This document shows positions 1-7,808 of a stretch of DNA of 38,211 nucleotides, piece after piece. How positions within the stretch are numbered: position 1 is the stretch's first letter; the number at the start of each line of letters is the position of its first letter. Where the stretch lies: contig NZ_VJZD01000073.1 of NCBI RefSeq assembly GCF_009377175.1, forward strand, positions 1-38,211. The letters run 5' to 3'. Below the pieces are notes generated by a model that searched no databases, had not been told where the DNA came from, and saw nothing but the letters and a program-made list of their open reading frames with translations. Position numbers and translations under genes: made by a program. Source of the DNA: Streptomyces adustus (GTDB lineage Bacteria > Actinomycetota > Actinomycetes > Streptomycetales > Streptomycetaceae).

Positions 1-466
1 CCCCGCCGGACAACCGAAGGCACTCCGGCAGGACAGCGCATCAGCCCCCGCCCCGAACCACCTCGGACAGGCCGAGCCTCGGAACGAGGCCCGACCACCA
101 CGGGGCACCTTTGCTCTCGCCGAGAGGACGGCGGGCAAGCCCGAGCAAGCCATTATCCCCGCGACCGGAAAGGCGCCATCCTGACGCGCATACCCCTTCC
201 CCGGCGCGAAACGAGCCCGGCAGGGCGTGCGCCAGCACCGTGGACTTCTCGACACTCCCCCACACCAGCCCCGCGGACTGCGCGCCCCCTCGTGCACCTC
301 GGATTCGCCGCTGCGAGTGCGACGATCGACGACGGTCCGACCTCTGGTGGGTCCGGAGCTCAGCGAGACCTCCACAGGCAGACGCCGGGTGCTCAGCCCC
401 TGTGGGTCGGCGACCGCGCAGACTGCGCCGGGTGCCGAACAGGCGAAGCAGTCCGGAGCCCACACG

Positions 467-586
467 GGCAGGCGGAACGGCTTGACCAGCGGCGAGCGCG
501 GGAAAGTTGCCACACTCCGACGGGAGAACCGCAGGCTGCGAGAGGACGTGGAGGTCCTCAAGCGGGCCACGGCTTTCATCGCTGCA
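467..586 (+). pseudogene. IS3-family transposase OrfA, C-terminal remnant
   Basis: The reading frame here encodes about 40 residues with the typical end of an IS3/IS911 OrfA: a GLTS-ERG segment, then LRRENRRLREDVEVLKRA and TAFIA. In intact elements this is the leucine-zipper and frameshift region that joins OrfA to OrfB. No recognisable helix-turn-helix lies upstream and no OrfB follows, because the frame runs directly into a lectin-like remnant. I read it as a short fossil of an insertion sequence. The motif is seen directly and the family is recognised from it. The exact boundaries are uncertain. Confidence 0.55.
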
Positions 587-615
587 TCGACAGCGTGGGG
601 GCCAGGGCGGTAGCG

Positions 616-914
616 GGCGCTCCCCTCGTGATCTGGAACTGCTCGCAGGCCACCATCTCGTAGCACTGGGTCTTCGCGGCGGACGGCTCCATGCACGGAC
701 TCGGCATGTGCGTACAACTCGCCGACGGCTCGACGGAACAGACCTGGAACTGGCGCACTGCAACGACGGCCCCGCGCAGCAATGCACGCTGGACAAGCGG
801 CACCACCTGGCAAGCAGCCTTGCGGACAAGCGCGCCGATGTACGGGACGAGGGCACGTCGAACGGCACCCGGCTCCAGCTGTGGTCCTGCACCGGAACCG
901 ACAATCAGAAGTAA
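616..914 (+). pseudogene. Ricin-type beta-trefoil (CBM13) lectin domain, frameshifted remnant
   Basis: Pieces of a ricin B-type lectin repeat can be read, but only by changing frame. LVIWNCS is at about 622-645, HWVFAADGSMHG follows in a second frame, and LAHCNDGPAQQ then NGTRLQLWSCTGTDNQK in a third, ending at the stop at 912-914. The QLW-C-G-NQ pattern is the hallmark of the carbohydrate-binding repeats seen on Streptomyces secreted glycosidases. At least two frameshifts are needed, no signal peptide or catalytic domain precedes it, and it abuts the IS3 remnant. It is probably the broken C-terminus of a former secreted enzyme. The intact alpha-galactosidase at 24.8-26.5 kb carries the same type of domain. 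Confidence 0.5.
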
Positions 915-1136
915 TCGACGTCCTGAGCGACGAAAATCGCGCCCAGGGTCCATGCCTGACACGCGGTTCCGGTCCCGGCCGGCACCGTGGCCGTGCCGCG
1001 CGGTCCGGCCGTCCCTGCGGCACGAGAGGCGACCGGCGCGCCACGGACTCGGAGTCGACATGGCGGCAGCGGACCTGGTCCGGAGAACTGCCCGTCACCT
1101 GCCCGGCCGGGAGTCGCGCGCCGGTTCATAGCCGGG

Positions 1137-1493
1137 TCAGTGCGGCTCGGCGCGTTCCCAGGTCAGCACGCCCGTGCGCGTTCTGCCGTGGACACCCATG
1201 GGCTCGGGTGGCTCCAGTTCGAGCATGGTCCCGTCCAGTCGCGCCACCCTGGTCCGGCCGTCGCCCATCCAGTTCGGGTACTGGCACAAGGCGACCTCGT
1301 GTACGACGCTCTTGCCGTCCGGTACCCGGAAGGTGCCGATGCAGGCCAGGTAGTGGCGAGCCGCTTCGGTCAGCTCCTGCTCACCTCCCGAACGGATACG
1401 GCGGCCGGCCGCGTGGAAGATCCGGTTGGCGATGGCGGGCGCCAGACCGACCCGGCCGATCTCGCCGACGCCCTTGGACGGTGGGGCTGGCAC
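1137..1493 (-). pseudogene. Lipocalin-like domain protein, probably 5'-truncated
   Basis: The C-terminal two thirds (roughly residues 38-118) match the bacterial lipocalin-like domain (Lipocalin_5 type): RHYLACIGTF, DGKSVVHEVAL, PNWMGDGRTRVARLDG and a closing TGVLTWERAE strand. Intact members are about 140-150 residues and begin with an LVGTW-type strand. In this frame the N-terminus is replaced by unrelated sequence (MPAPPSKGVGEIG). A VGSW string occurs in a neighbouring frame near 1500, which suggests a frameshift. I see no good ribosome-binding site before the ATG at 1493. The function of this family is unknown; small-molecule binding is usually assumed. It could still be translated as a short protein, but a decayed gene is more likely. 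Confidence 0.55.
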
Positions 1494-2031
1494 GGTCCCA
1501 TGAGCCGACGAACTCGACCTGCACCGCGGAGTCTGCCCCAGCCGACACGGAGAAGCAGTGCGGGATCGGCCGGGTCAAAGGCCCTCGGAGCACGCATCGC
1601 GGTCCCGGTCCGAGGCCGTCTGCCGACCGGCCCTTGGCACCGGCCGCCCCGGCTTCCCGAATATCCGACCCCAATATCCGACCCCCTCGATCGCCCTTTT
1701 CCGGGGACGAACCCCTATTCGGCGGCCGCGCGCCGCCCGCACATACCTCCCGGTGAGCGCCCGCACTGCTCGGATCGGCCACCACATGGTCTTGCAACCG
1801 TCCGTCCGCGCGACGTATCCGTCCCGGAACGAAGGCGCACACCACGGACCGTATCCACTCCCGGCTCCTCACACTTCCTGCCGCGGGAAAGAGAACCGAG
1901 ACTGGAACATGGCTCCCGAGCACGTGGGAGCACCTCGCCGATCGGCGTCGTCACATGCTCAGGCTGCTGTCCAGCAGGAGCCACGCGCCTCACACATAGG
2001 TCTGGGTAGCATGCGCAGCGTCATCGATGAG
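1494..2031. other. Intergenic stretch with a short tandem repeat
   Basis: No convincing gene lies here. At 1660-1685 the 13-bp unit AATATCCGACCCC occurs twice in direct tandem. Near 2008-2013 a TAGCAT hexamer could be the -10 element of the downstream gene, but I see no matching -35. Confidence 0.4.
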
Positions 2032-2046
2032 AAGGAGTGAACGGTT

Positions 2047-2646
2047 GTGACCAGCCAATCAACCACCTCGCTCCGATCGCGGTACGTCGAACAAGCCGTG
2101 TCGGATCTTGAGGTAAATCGCCGTCGACAACATGAACTGACCGAGAAGATGAAGGTGTTGAAGCAGGAGGAAGCACTCCTGGTCGACATCCTGACCCTCG
2201 CCGAACGCTACGAAGGCTTGTCGGACGCGTCACCGCTGCCCGAGCGGGCGCAGAGCGGACCCGCACTCGGGCACGGAACACAAGCACGTGAAAACACGTC
2301 TCCTGTGTCGACCGGAACATCACGCCGGACGCCCTCGCGGGCAACCCGACGCACGAGCACGACACAGTCCGGCGCCAAGGGGAAGTCGCGCCGACCCCTG
2401 CTCGGAGATGTCCTGATGGATCTGCTCGGGGCCCACACGAAACCTCGTCTGGCGAAGGAGCTGCGGGACGAGATCCTGGAGAAGCACCCGGACCGGGCGC
2501 CGACACCTCAGGTCGTGCGGAACACCATCGAGTCTCTGGTCGCCAAGGGCCGCGTTCAGCGTCACAAGCAGCAGCGATCGGTGAGGTACACCCTCGTCCA
2601 GCCCGCGGAGCCAGACACCTCCAGCACGGCGGAGGAAGCCGACTGA
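2047..2646 (+). CDS. Coiled-coil / winged-helix protein of unknown function
   Basis: This 199-residue protein belongs to a family common in Streptomyces and has no established role. Residues 1-60 are charged and heptad-like (RRRQHELTEKMKVLKQEEALL), consistent with a coiled coil. Residues 65-115 are a low-complexity Ser/Thr/Arg linker. Residues 118-190 form a winged-helix-like domain (GKSRRPLLGDVLMDLLG, PTPQVVRNTIESLVAKGRVQR, RSVRYTL) that resembles DNA-binding or BlaI-like folds. The start is GTG at 2047, supported by AAGGAG at 2032-2037 with nine bases of spacing. MarR regulator 1 follows 280 bases downstream on the same strand. A decayed copy of the linker and wing start lies before MarR regulator 2 at 8.5 kb, so the pair looks duplicated as a unit. 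A role in transcription control is inferred only from the fold. Confidence 0.75.
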   Translation: MTSQSTTSLRSRYVEQAVSDLEVNRRRQHELTEKMKVLKQEEALLVDILTLAERYEGLSDASPLPERAQSGPALGHGTQARENTSPVSTGTSRRTPSRATRRTSTTQSGAKGKSRRPLLGDVLMDLLGAHTKPRLAKELRDEILEKHPDRAPTPQVVRNTIESLVAKGRVQRHKQQRSVRYTLVQPAEPDTSSTAEEAD

Positions 2647-2913
2647 CCGGACATGGTCGATCTTTGTGCGCGACGAAGAGGTGCCCCCGTCGGGCGGGCC
2701 GGGCGAAGCACGTCGGATTCGGGCGACCGCACACGCCGTAGGACTGTCTTGGTTTGCAACGCAATTACAAGTCGGCGTATCGCCTATTCGCGGCTGTCGC
2801 ACGGCTCGATCTCGTCCCGATCGTCGGCGACTGCTCCCAACCGTCATTTTCGTGTTCCGGGAGCGACCCGGAGAGCAGCGAACAGGCCTCGTCCGTATCC
2901 GTGTTGAGCCATT

Positions 2914-2928
2914 TACACTGTGGTCATG
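2914..2928 (+). promoter_or_regulatory. -10 element and leaderless start of MarR regulator 1
   Basis: TACACT at 2914-2919 lies six bases before the ATG at 2926, and no Shine-Dalgarno sequence is present. This spacing would put the transcription start at the A of the ATG. The same TTACACTGTG string occurs at the same place before the paralogue at 9069. No clear -35 is visible. Confidence 0.5.
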
Positions 2929-3381
2929 GCAGACGTGACGCGTATCAAGCCTCTGAATCGTGACGAGGAGGCCTTCCTACGGGCACTCGGCAGAGTGATG
3001 ACCCTCCTGCCACGCCTGATCGACGCGGACATGCTCGACGAGCATCCGATTTCCGGCACCGAGTACATGGTTTTGATGCATCTCTCCGAGGTGCCGCGCA
3101 ACCGGATGCGGATGAGCGAACTTGCCAACCTGTGCGGGCTCTCATCGAGCGGGATGACCCGAGTTGTCAACCGGCTCGAGTCACAGTCGCTGGTCCTGCG
3201 AGAGAAGGCGCTCGACGACAGACGTGCGTGGCTCGCCGTCCTGACGGACGCCGGCCTGACGCAGCTGGAGCAGGCTTGGCCCACCAACCTCGCGAGCATG
3301 CGGCGCCACGTCTTTTCGCGCCTGAACGGCTGTGACGTCGGCGCAGCCGTGGAAGTGCTGGAGCGCATAGCGCCACAGTGA
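2926..3381 (+). CDS. MarR-family transcriptional regulator (paralogue 1)
   Basis: This 151-residue winged helix-turn-helix regulator shows the MarR layout: a helical dimerisation N-terminus, a DNA-binding core around residues 60-105 (MRMSELANLCGLSSSGMTRVVNRLESQSLVLRE, then the DDRRAWLAVLTDAG wing) and a helical C-terminus. MarR proteins usually repress their own and neighbouring detoxification genes and are released by phenolic or oxidising ligands. ATG 2926 is chosen over the in-frame GTG 2920 because the -10-like TACACT is six bases upstream and the paralogue at 9069 starts with the same MADV. About 120 of 151 residues match that paralogue by eye; the MarR at 12153 is more distant. The gene is convergent with a broken SnoaL-like gene. 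Confidence 0.88.
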   Translation: MADVTRIKPLNRDEEAFLRALGRVMTLLPRLIDADMLDEHPISGTEYMVLMHLSEVPRNRMRMSELANLCGLSSSGMTRVVNRLESQSLVLREKALDDRRAWLAVLTDAGLTQLEQAWPTNLASMRRHVFSRLNGCDVGAAVEVLERIAPQ

Positions 3382-3506
3382 TGTCCTGCGGCGGCGCCTT
3401 CGTCGTCACCTCTGCCGCCGCCTCGGCCGCTCGTCCGCTGGCCCGCTGGCCCGCTGGCCCGCCAGGCAAGCATGCGTATCCCGGCTACCGGCTCGCCGGA
3501 AGGGCT

Positions 3507-3761
3507 CCCGAGCTGACCAAGCATCGTGACGTCGTCACGCACTGCGTCGTGCCGGATCACCTTGCCGTCCCGCAGGTCGAGCACATGGACCTGCTCGAAG
3601 TCGATCTCCCGTCCGGTGGGCGGCACGACCTGGTCCACGGCGCCGTCCTTGAACAGCACGAACGCGCCGCTGTGTGCATCACTTCCGCGGCCAGGGCCCG
3701 GATCCCCGGTTTCGAGCACTCCGAAGAGCCCGGCGGCGGGATCCTTGACGGTCATTCCCAT
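3507..3761 (-). pseudogene. SnoaL-like (NTF2-fold) protein with internal deletion
   Basis: The frame starts plausibly at 3761 or 3755 (MGMTVKDPAAGLFGVLETGD). It then jumps directly into the end of a SnoaL-like domain: HSGAFVLFKDGAVDQVVPPTGR, IDFEQVHVLDLRDGKVIRHDAVRDDVTMLGQLG. In intact relatives these parts are separated by about 60 residues holding the fold's central helices and strands, so an in-frame deletion is likely. No stop follows the last conserved residue at 3507; the frame runs on antisense to the MarR gene. SnoaL-like proteins include polyketide cyclases and many small-molecule isomerases. An operator-like palindrome at 3940-3957 sits upstream. Confidence 0.55.
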
Positions 3762-3939
3762 GATGCAGACGCTCCATCCGGAGACGTACTGCGGCAGCCG
3801 GGGGCAGTGCGGCGGCCGTCCTCCCGTGATACAGGCGCCACGGGCCGGGTCACGCACAGCCCCCAGGGTGCGATCGTCATCACGTCGATCGCGCCCTGAA
3901 GGAACACGGATGACGGTCGCACTCTCCTACAGATCGAGG

Positions 3940-3957
3940 TAATTGACGGGGCAAGTT
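3940..3957 (-). promoter_or_regulatory. MarR-type operator candidate (site D)
   Basis: Read on the minus strand this is AACTTGC-CCCG-TCAATTA, matching the pattern TACTTGC-TYCG-TCAAGTA found at 10962, 11863, 11893 and 17104. It lies about 180 bases upstream of the truncated SnoaL-like gene, oriented toward it. Confidence 0.45.
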
Positions 3958-4132
3958 TACATGTGCAGGCAAACAGCACATCCGACTAGCCGGTACACGG
4001 TCCGCGTCACATCCGCAATTTTGATGCATCGAGGGAGTCGTTGAGCATCATGTACCTACTACTTTGCCGGATTGCCAGGCACAGCTCCGCGTGACCGGTC
4101 TCGCCAATGGTCACGCACCTGCACTCGGGGGC

Positions 4133-4330
4133 TCATAGCCCCAAGTCGAGCGCGAGGCACGAGAAGTGGTTCCACGAGCCTTCGGGGTTGTAGGCGTTGG
4201 CGGCCCCGCCATTCGGTCCGGCCGTCTCTTCCTCGATCATCTGGTGAAACTGGATGCGCTCGGGCAGCTTGCCGAATCGCGCATGCCGTACCGCCGCCGC
4301 TGCCGCGTCCGACTCAGGGTGAGTGTCCAC
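4133..4330 (-). CDS. Small conserved-looking 65-residue protein, function unknown
   Basis: The GTG at 4330 is preceded on the minus strand by AAGGAAG five bases away, giving a protein of exactly 65 residues. It has an acidic, Ala-rich N-terminus (VDTHPESDAAAAAVRHARFG), a KLPERI segment, an acidic and Gly/Asn-rich middle (MIEEETAGPNGGAANAYNP) and a compact hydrophobic C-terminus with a single cysteine (SWNHFSCLALDLGL). No transmembrane segment, signal peptide or known domain is seen. The leader-like charged front and sharply conserved-looking tail would suit a modified-peptide precursor, but no modifying enzyme is nearby. It could equally be a small structural or accessory protein. I recall similar short proteins in streptomycetes but cannot name a family. 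Confidence 0.6.
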   Translation of the reverse strand: MDTHPESDAAAAAVRHARFGKLPERIQFHQMIEEETAGPNGGAANAYNPEGSWNHFSCLALDLGL

Positions 4331-4409
4331 GGTGACTTCCTTCCGCCGTAGCGAACCGGCCCGTCCGGCGCCGGCAGCCCCACATTGCATCACCTGCGCG
4401 TCACCAGTC

Positions 4410-4451
4410 AAGGAGGTTACGGAAATGTGCGGATCACACATCTCCGAGTGA
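4410..4451 (+). other. Strong ribosome-binding site with an 8-codon reading frame
   Basis: AAGGAGG at 4410-4416 is an almost perfect Shine-Dalgarno sequence, eight bases before an ATG at 4425. The frame encodes only MCGSHISE and stops at 4449-4451. The bases 4425-4441 also form an imperfect palindrome (ATGTG ... CACAT). This may be the stump of a truncated gene, a leader peptide or an operator. Nothing downstream in this frame is recognisable. Confidence 0.3.
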
Positions 4452-4764
4452 GGTGGGCCTCGACGCCTCGCTCAGAGGATCCACATCACCACCGGACAGG
4501 GCGCGACACCCCTCATCACCTGTGCTCACGCGAGCAGGACCAAGTCGTCACAGAAGACATGGCTCCTTTCAGGCCCTTGTGCGTGTGAAGAGTGAGCGTC
4601 TCAGTTACACACCGTCTCAAGGCACATGTCTCAAGCCCGCATATCTGCAGAGACGACGCAACCCCAGGCTTTGGCGTCGAGCCGGCCGCACGGCCGTGCC
4701 GGTACGGCCGCTGCCCGCACTGCGGCACCGTCGGACCAGCCCGCCCAGGAGAGGACGCACCCCT

Positions 4765-4949
4765 CTCTCTCCTGGCTCGGTCGGCAACCGCGCAGCTCAC
4801 CGACGTGAGCTGCGCCGGGGCGACAACAGCGGACATGACGTCCGTCCAGGGCACAGTGCCCACCCAGGTCGGTACCTCGACCGGGACACCGACCTGGTCA
4901 CTCTCACCGTCGGCGGCAACGACATCGGTTTCTCGACCGTCCTCGGGAA
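4765..4949 (+). pseudogene. SGNH/GDSL-type lipase, internal remnant with frameshift
   Basis: One frame gives LLARSATAQLTDVSCAGATT at about 4768-4830. A second frame gives DTDLVTLTVGGNDIGFSTVLG, ending near 4949. The GGND motif is the block III signature of SGNH hydrolases, and the Cys-Ala-Gly-Ala segment precedes it in Streptomyces secreted lipases. The block I GDS motif with the catalytic serine and the C-terminal DxxH are both missing, and a frameshift separates the two halves. The fragment runs directly into a protease fragment on the opposite strand. Confidence 0.6.
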
Positions 4950-5234
4950 TTCGCCTACGGTCTCGACCCGGATGCGTACTTCGTCCCTGCCCTCAGCGGG
5001 GTGGGCGGAGACCAACTTGCCCGCGCCGTCGACCGCGATGCGCTCACCGGTGATCAGGGGAATCCACCGATGGGCGGAGAGGGACTCGCAGGCACCGACT
5101 GCCGGTGCGGCTGCAAGGGGCGAGACCGTCGTCGCGGACGACGTCGTACGGGTGGAGCCCGCGAGGGCCAGGTAGGTTGACGGGGTGGTGGCGATCAGCC
5201 GCACGCTGTCAGAGCAGTCTTGAGATGCATTCAT
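4947..5234 (-). pseudogene. S8 (subtilisin-like) peptidase, N-terminal remnant
   Basis: On the minus strand from about 5234 there is an Ala/Ser/Thr-rich, signal-like region. It is followed by WIPLITGERIAVDGAGKLVS and AEGRDEVRIRVETVGEF, which resembles the start of the propeptide of large secreted Streptomyces subtilases (TLITGDRV ... GR-x-IPxxV). The frame then runs antisense into the lipase remnant, so the catalytic Asp/His/Ser domain is absent. The assignment rests on this one segment. Confidence 0.4.
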
Positions 5235-5254
5235 CCCCGGCGTGAACGCCGGGG
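5235..5254 (+). terminator. Perfect 8-bp hairpin, IS200/IS605-end-like or terminator
   Basis: CCCCGGCG-TGAA-CGCCGGGG is a perfect stem with a four-base loop, followed by CTTTCT. The surrounding sequence (ATTCATCCCCGGCG ... GGGGCTTTCTGC) resembles the right end of IS200/IS605-type elements in actinomycetes, whose ends form such hairpins. No TnpA or TnpB reading frame is present, so it may be a stranded end or simply a terminator. Confidence 0.5.
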
Positions 5255-5494
5255 CTTTCTGCAAGAGTCCCGGTAAAACAGGCTTGTCCGGTCGGCGAGT
5301 TCACGTCCGTGACATGCGGCACTCGGACGTACGGCAGACGTCGCGCGACACGAGAAGGGGGAACTACACCTCTGAGCAGGGATCGTCGGACGAAGTCGTC
5401 ACGAACGGCGCTGCCGGAGACGATCGGGTGCGCATTTGGCGAACAGGCGTGTCCGTCCGGCCCGCCCGCCGAGCACACCGGCGCTCCTCAAAGA

Positions 5495-6475
5495 TCAACT
5501 GGAGGGGAACGAGCCGAGCGCGGCCACGCTGCGCCGAACCGTCTGCGTGTGCCCGAAGAGCCCGGGAAGCCCGCCGGTGTGAAGGAACACGGTGCGCTGG
5601 TCCGGTCGGATCTCGCCGTCACGCACGGCCGCCATCAGGCCCGCCATGGCCCGCCCGCTGTAGATGGGATCCAGGACGATTCCCTCTGCTCGCGCAGTCG
5701 CGTTCAAAGCTTCCATGACGGGCTCGTGCAGCACTCCGTAGCCAGGGCCGACCTGGTCGAGGCGGACGCGCAGCGACGAGGCCGTGACGCTGCGGCCGGT
5801 GACCTCGGTGGCCAGCGCGGCGACCACCTCGGCCGGTTCCGCGACAGCCCCGCAGTCGACGCCGAGCACACGTTCTTCGCCGAGGGCGCCGATGAGCCCG
5901 GCCATGGTGCCGCCGGATCCGAGCGCCACGACCACGTGGTCCACTGCGGGCAGTTGCGAACGGATCTCATCGCCGCCTTCGACATACCCTCGCGCACCCA
6001 GGGGGCTCGATCCGCCGAAGGGAATCGCGTAGGGGCGCGCACCGCTCCTGCGCAGTTGCTCGCACACGTCCTCGGCGACAGCGCCCATGGCACTGGGGTC
6101 CGTCTCGCCGGACCAGTGGACGCTGGCCCCGAAAAGGCTGTCGAGCACGAGGTTTCCGGAGCCGGCCGCCGCGCTGTCGGGCGTCCCGGGGAACACCAGG
6201 ACCACGTTCATCCCCAGGCGCGCGCCGGCGGCCGCGGTCAGACGAGCATGATTGCTCTGCGCCGCACCGGTCGTGACCAGCGTGTCCGCTCCAGCGGCGA
6301 GGGCGTGCCCCACCGTCCATTCGAGCTTCCGTACCTTGTTTCCCCCACCGCCGAGGCCGGTCAGATCGTCCCGCTTGACCCAGAGTTCACCACCGTTCAG
6401 GCCGAGCGCTGCCGCCAGGCGAGGCATGGGTTCCATCGGTGTGGGCCACGTAGAAAGGGAGGCCTTGGCGCTCAT
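5495..6475 (-). CDS. D-cysteine desulfhydrase-type PLP enzyme
   Basis: This 326-residue fold-type II PLP enzyme belongs to the D-cysteine desulfhydrase / ACC deaminase family. The cofactor lysine is K47 in GGGGNKVRKLEW, the substrate-binding TTGAAQSNHAR is at 68-78, and the PLP phosphate loop GSGGT is at 186-190. Two positions separate the activities. ACC deaminases carry Tyr-Glu-Gly and His-Leu-Gly-Gly, while D-cysteine desulfhydrases carry Ser and Thr there. This protein has YSG at 272-274 and HTGG at 299-302, so the desulfhydrase is favoured (D-cysteine to pyruvate, H2S and ammonia). The start at 6475 is chosen because GGAG lies seven bases upstream; the frame stays open upstream without a better site. 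It stands alone among gene remnants. Confidence 0.82.
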   Translation of the reverse strand: MSAKASLSTWPTPMEPMPRLAAALGLNGGELWVKRDDLTGLGGGGNKVRKLEWTVGHALAAGADTLVTTGAAQSNHARLTAAAGARLGMNVVLVFPGTPDSAAAGSGNLVLDSLFGASVHWSGETDPSAMGAVAEDVCEQLRRSGARPYAIPFGGSSPLGARGYVEGGDEIRSQLPAVDHVVVALGSGGTMAGLIGALGEERVLGVDCGAVAEPAEVVAALATEVTGRSVTASSLRVRLDQVGPGYGVLHEPVMEALNATARAEGIVLDPIYSGRAMAGLMAAVRDGEIRPDQRTVFLHTGGLPGLFGHTQTVRRSVAALGSFPSS

Positions 6476-6979
6476 GAATTCTCCATCGAGGGTGCTCGTC
6501 CGCAATACGGCACAAGAGACACGGGAAGGGAGGGACGTGCTGGGCGACCGGCGCACCGCCCGAGTACCACAGGAACGTGTCTCCCTCGGGGAGGAACGTA
6601 CCGGGCAACTGCGAGACGAGCACGGCCGTCACTCTACTTCCCGGCCCGGGGCGGCCGACGTACGTCAACACGACGATGGCTGCGAACGCACACCCCAACG
6701 TGCTGCTGCTCAGCGCACCGGCAAGATCCGAGCGCGGGATAACGAGTCGCCAACGCCTCCCCCGGACGGGGCATTTGTGACTACGGCGTGATCGATGGGC
6801 AAGTCCCGCATCCGGCGACGCGAGCGCTCCCGAGGTCGCATCCTTGACGAGGGCGACGGTCGCCGCGACCGCCGGGACGCTGAACAGCGAGCCGGCCGGG
6901 TTCGTCGGTCGGGACGCTGCGGACCACCGGTACGAGGACGGCACCTTCGCAAGGGTTCTCCCGGTGTCACGTCGGCCGG
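6476..6979. other. Stretch without a recognisable gene
   Basis: This 500-base stretch is the upstream region of the PLP enzyme plus sequence of unclear origin. A minus-strand frame contains short hydrophobic stretches near 6640-6700, but I recognise no family and see no start signal. Confidence 0.4.
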
Positions 6980-7159
6980 TCAGGCGATGAGGTGTTCGGC
7001 AACCTCCGCCGCGGACAGCATCGCGGCTGTCTGCTTGCTCAGGCGCTGTGCCCCGGCGGCGTGGCCGGGGTCGGACAGCACCTGCCCGACGACGGCGGTG
7101 ACCTCTTCCGGGGCCGGCTCGTCCATCAGCAGGGCCAGTCCGGCTCGCGCGGCCTCCAG
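6980..7159 (-). pseudogene. Glycosyltransferase family 1, C-terminal remnant
   Basis: The last 55-60 residues of this frame (ALLMDEPAPEEVTAVVGQVL, SDPGHAAGAQRLSKQTAAML, SAAEVAEHLIA, stop) resemble the C-terminal helices of macrolide-type UDP-glycosyltransferases. There, a loop of this kind is followed by a VLxDPxYRxAAxRL helix and a final PAEVxxLLE. The same architecture ends the intact enzyme at 9684-10838. The donor-binding HxGG region is not present, so only the tail survives. Confidence 0.45.
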
Positions 7160-7183
7160 GCGGCGGGCTGGCGCTGCCGGCCT

Positions 7184-7375
7184 GGGGCGTCCGGCGTCAC
7201 CGCACCGGGCAACGGGGCTTCCTACCGCGACCGCTTCACCGGCAAGTACGCCCACCGCACGCTCGTCGGCATCGGCCACAGCCTTCCGCAGGAGGCCCCC
7301 ACCGCCTTGGCCCAGGCCGTCGTCGACGTCGACCACTTCGACGACCGAGCCGAAGCCGGACAACACGGCGCGTAG
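7184..7375 (+). pseudogene. Alpha/beta hydrolase, C-terminal remnant
   Basis: The frame reads GVTAPGNGASYRDRFTGKYA, HRTLVGIGHSLPQEAP, then TALAQAVVDVDHF. The G-x-GH-x-LPQEAP segment carries the catalytic histidine of alpha/beta hydrolases, and the ending helix is typical. The nucleophile elbow and N-terminal half are missing. A flavin monooxygenase fragment starts 50 bases further on, so the two may be relics of one degradative operon. Confidence 0.55.
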
Positions 7376-7424
7376 GGGCACCACTTACGAGGTCCGCCGC
7401 ACTGTTTCGCAAGGCGATGCGCGC

Positions 7425-7740
7425 CCGTCCCCCCTGTACTCGTACTCCTTCGACCAGAACCGCGACCGGAGCCGGCTGTTGACCGGCCAGCGGGAGATCC
7501 TGGACCACCTGCGGGACGTGGCCCGGCGCCGTCGGCTCGTCGACCATGTACGGTTCGGCCGGGAGGTCACCGGCGCCTGGTGGATCGGAGCGGACACCCG
7601 CCGGGAGGTGACCACCTCGACCGGCGAGCGCAGTCCCCGGTGCCCGGTCTGTGTGGTGGGGCCACTGCACCGTCCCACCCAGCTCGACCTGCCACCGGTG
7701 TCGAGTCCTTCGGGCAGCGCCCGCCCACGAGCGGGACCGC
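7425..7740 (+). pseudogene. Flavin-containing (Baeyer-Villiger-type) monooxygenase, internal remnant
   Basis: The frame reads LYSYSFDQNRDRSRLLTGQR, EILDHLRDVARRRRLVDHVR, FGREVTGAWW and VVGPLHRPTQLDLP. This matches the middle of FAD/NADPH monooxygenases: the YSFSFxxNPxWS segment, the GQxEILxYL helix, HIRFGTEV and the GPLHRP strand. Both nucleotide-binding GxGxxG motifs are absent, and the continuation (GVESFGQ) is in another frame. No start codon is associated with it. Confidence 0.55.
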
Positions 7741-7808
7741 CACCGGCGCCGGGCCGGGGATCCGCTCGGCGCCTTGCCATCTCGTACGTCACCGGCCAGA
7801 ATGGTGAT

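Noticed and set aside
41..904. Long minus-strand open frame of 287 codons
   Set aside because: It is Arg/Ser/Pro-rich, lies antisense to the IS3 and lectin remnants, has no RBS and no recognisable motif.
3438..3465. Short GCTGGCCC tandem repeat
   Set aside because: Three units only, between two gene ends; probably slippage with no visible function.
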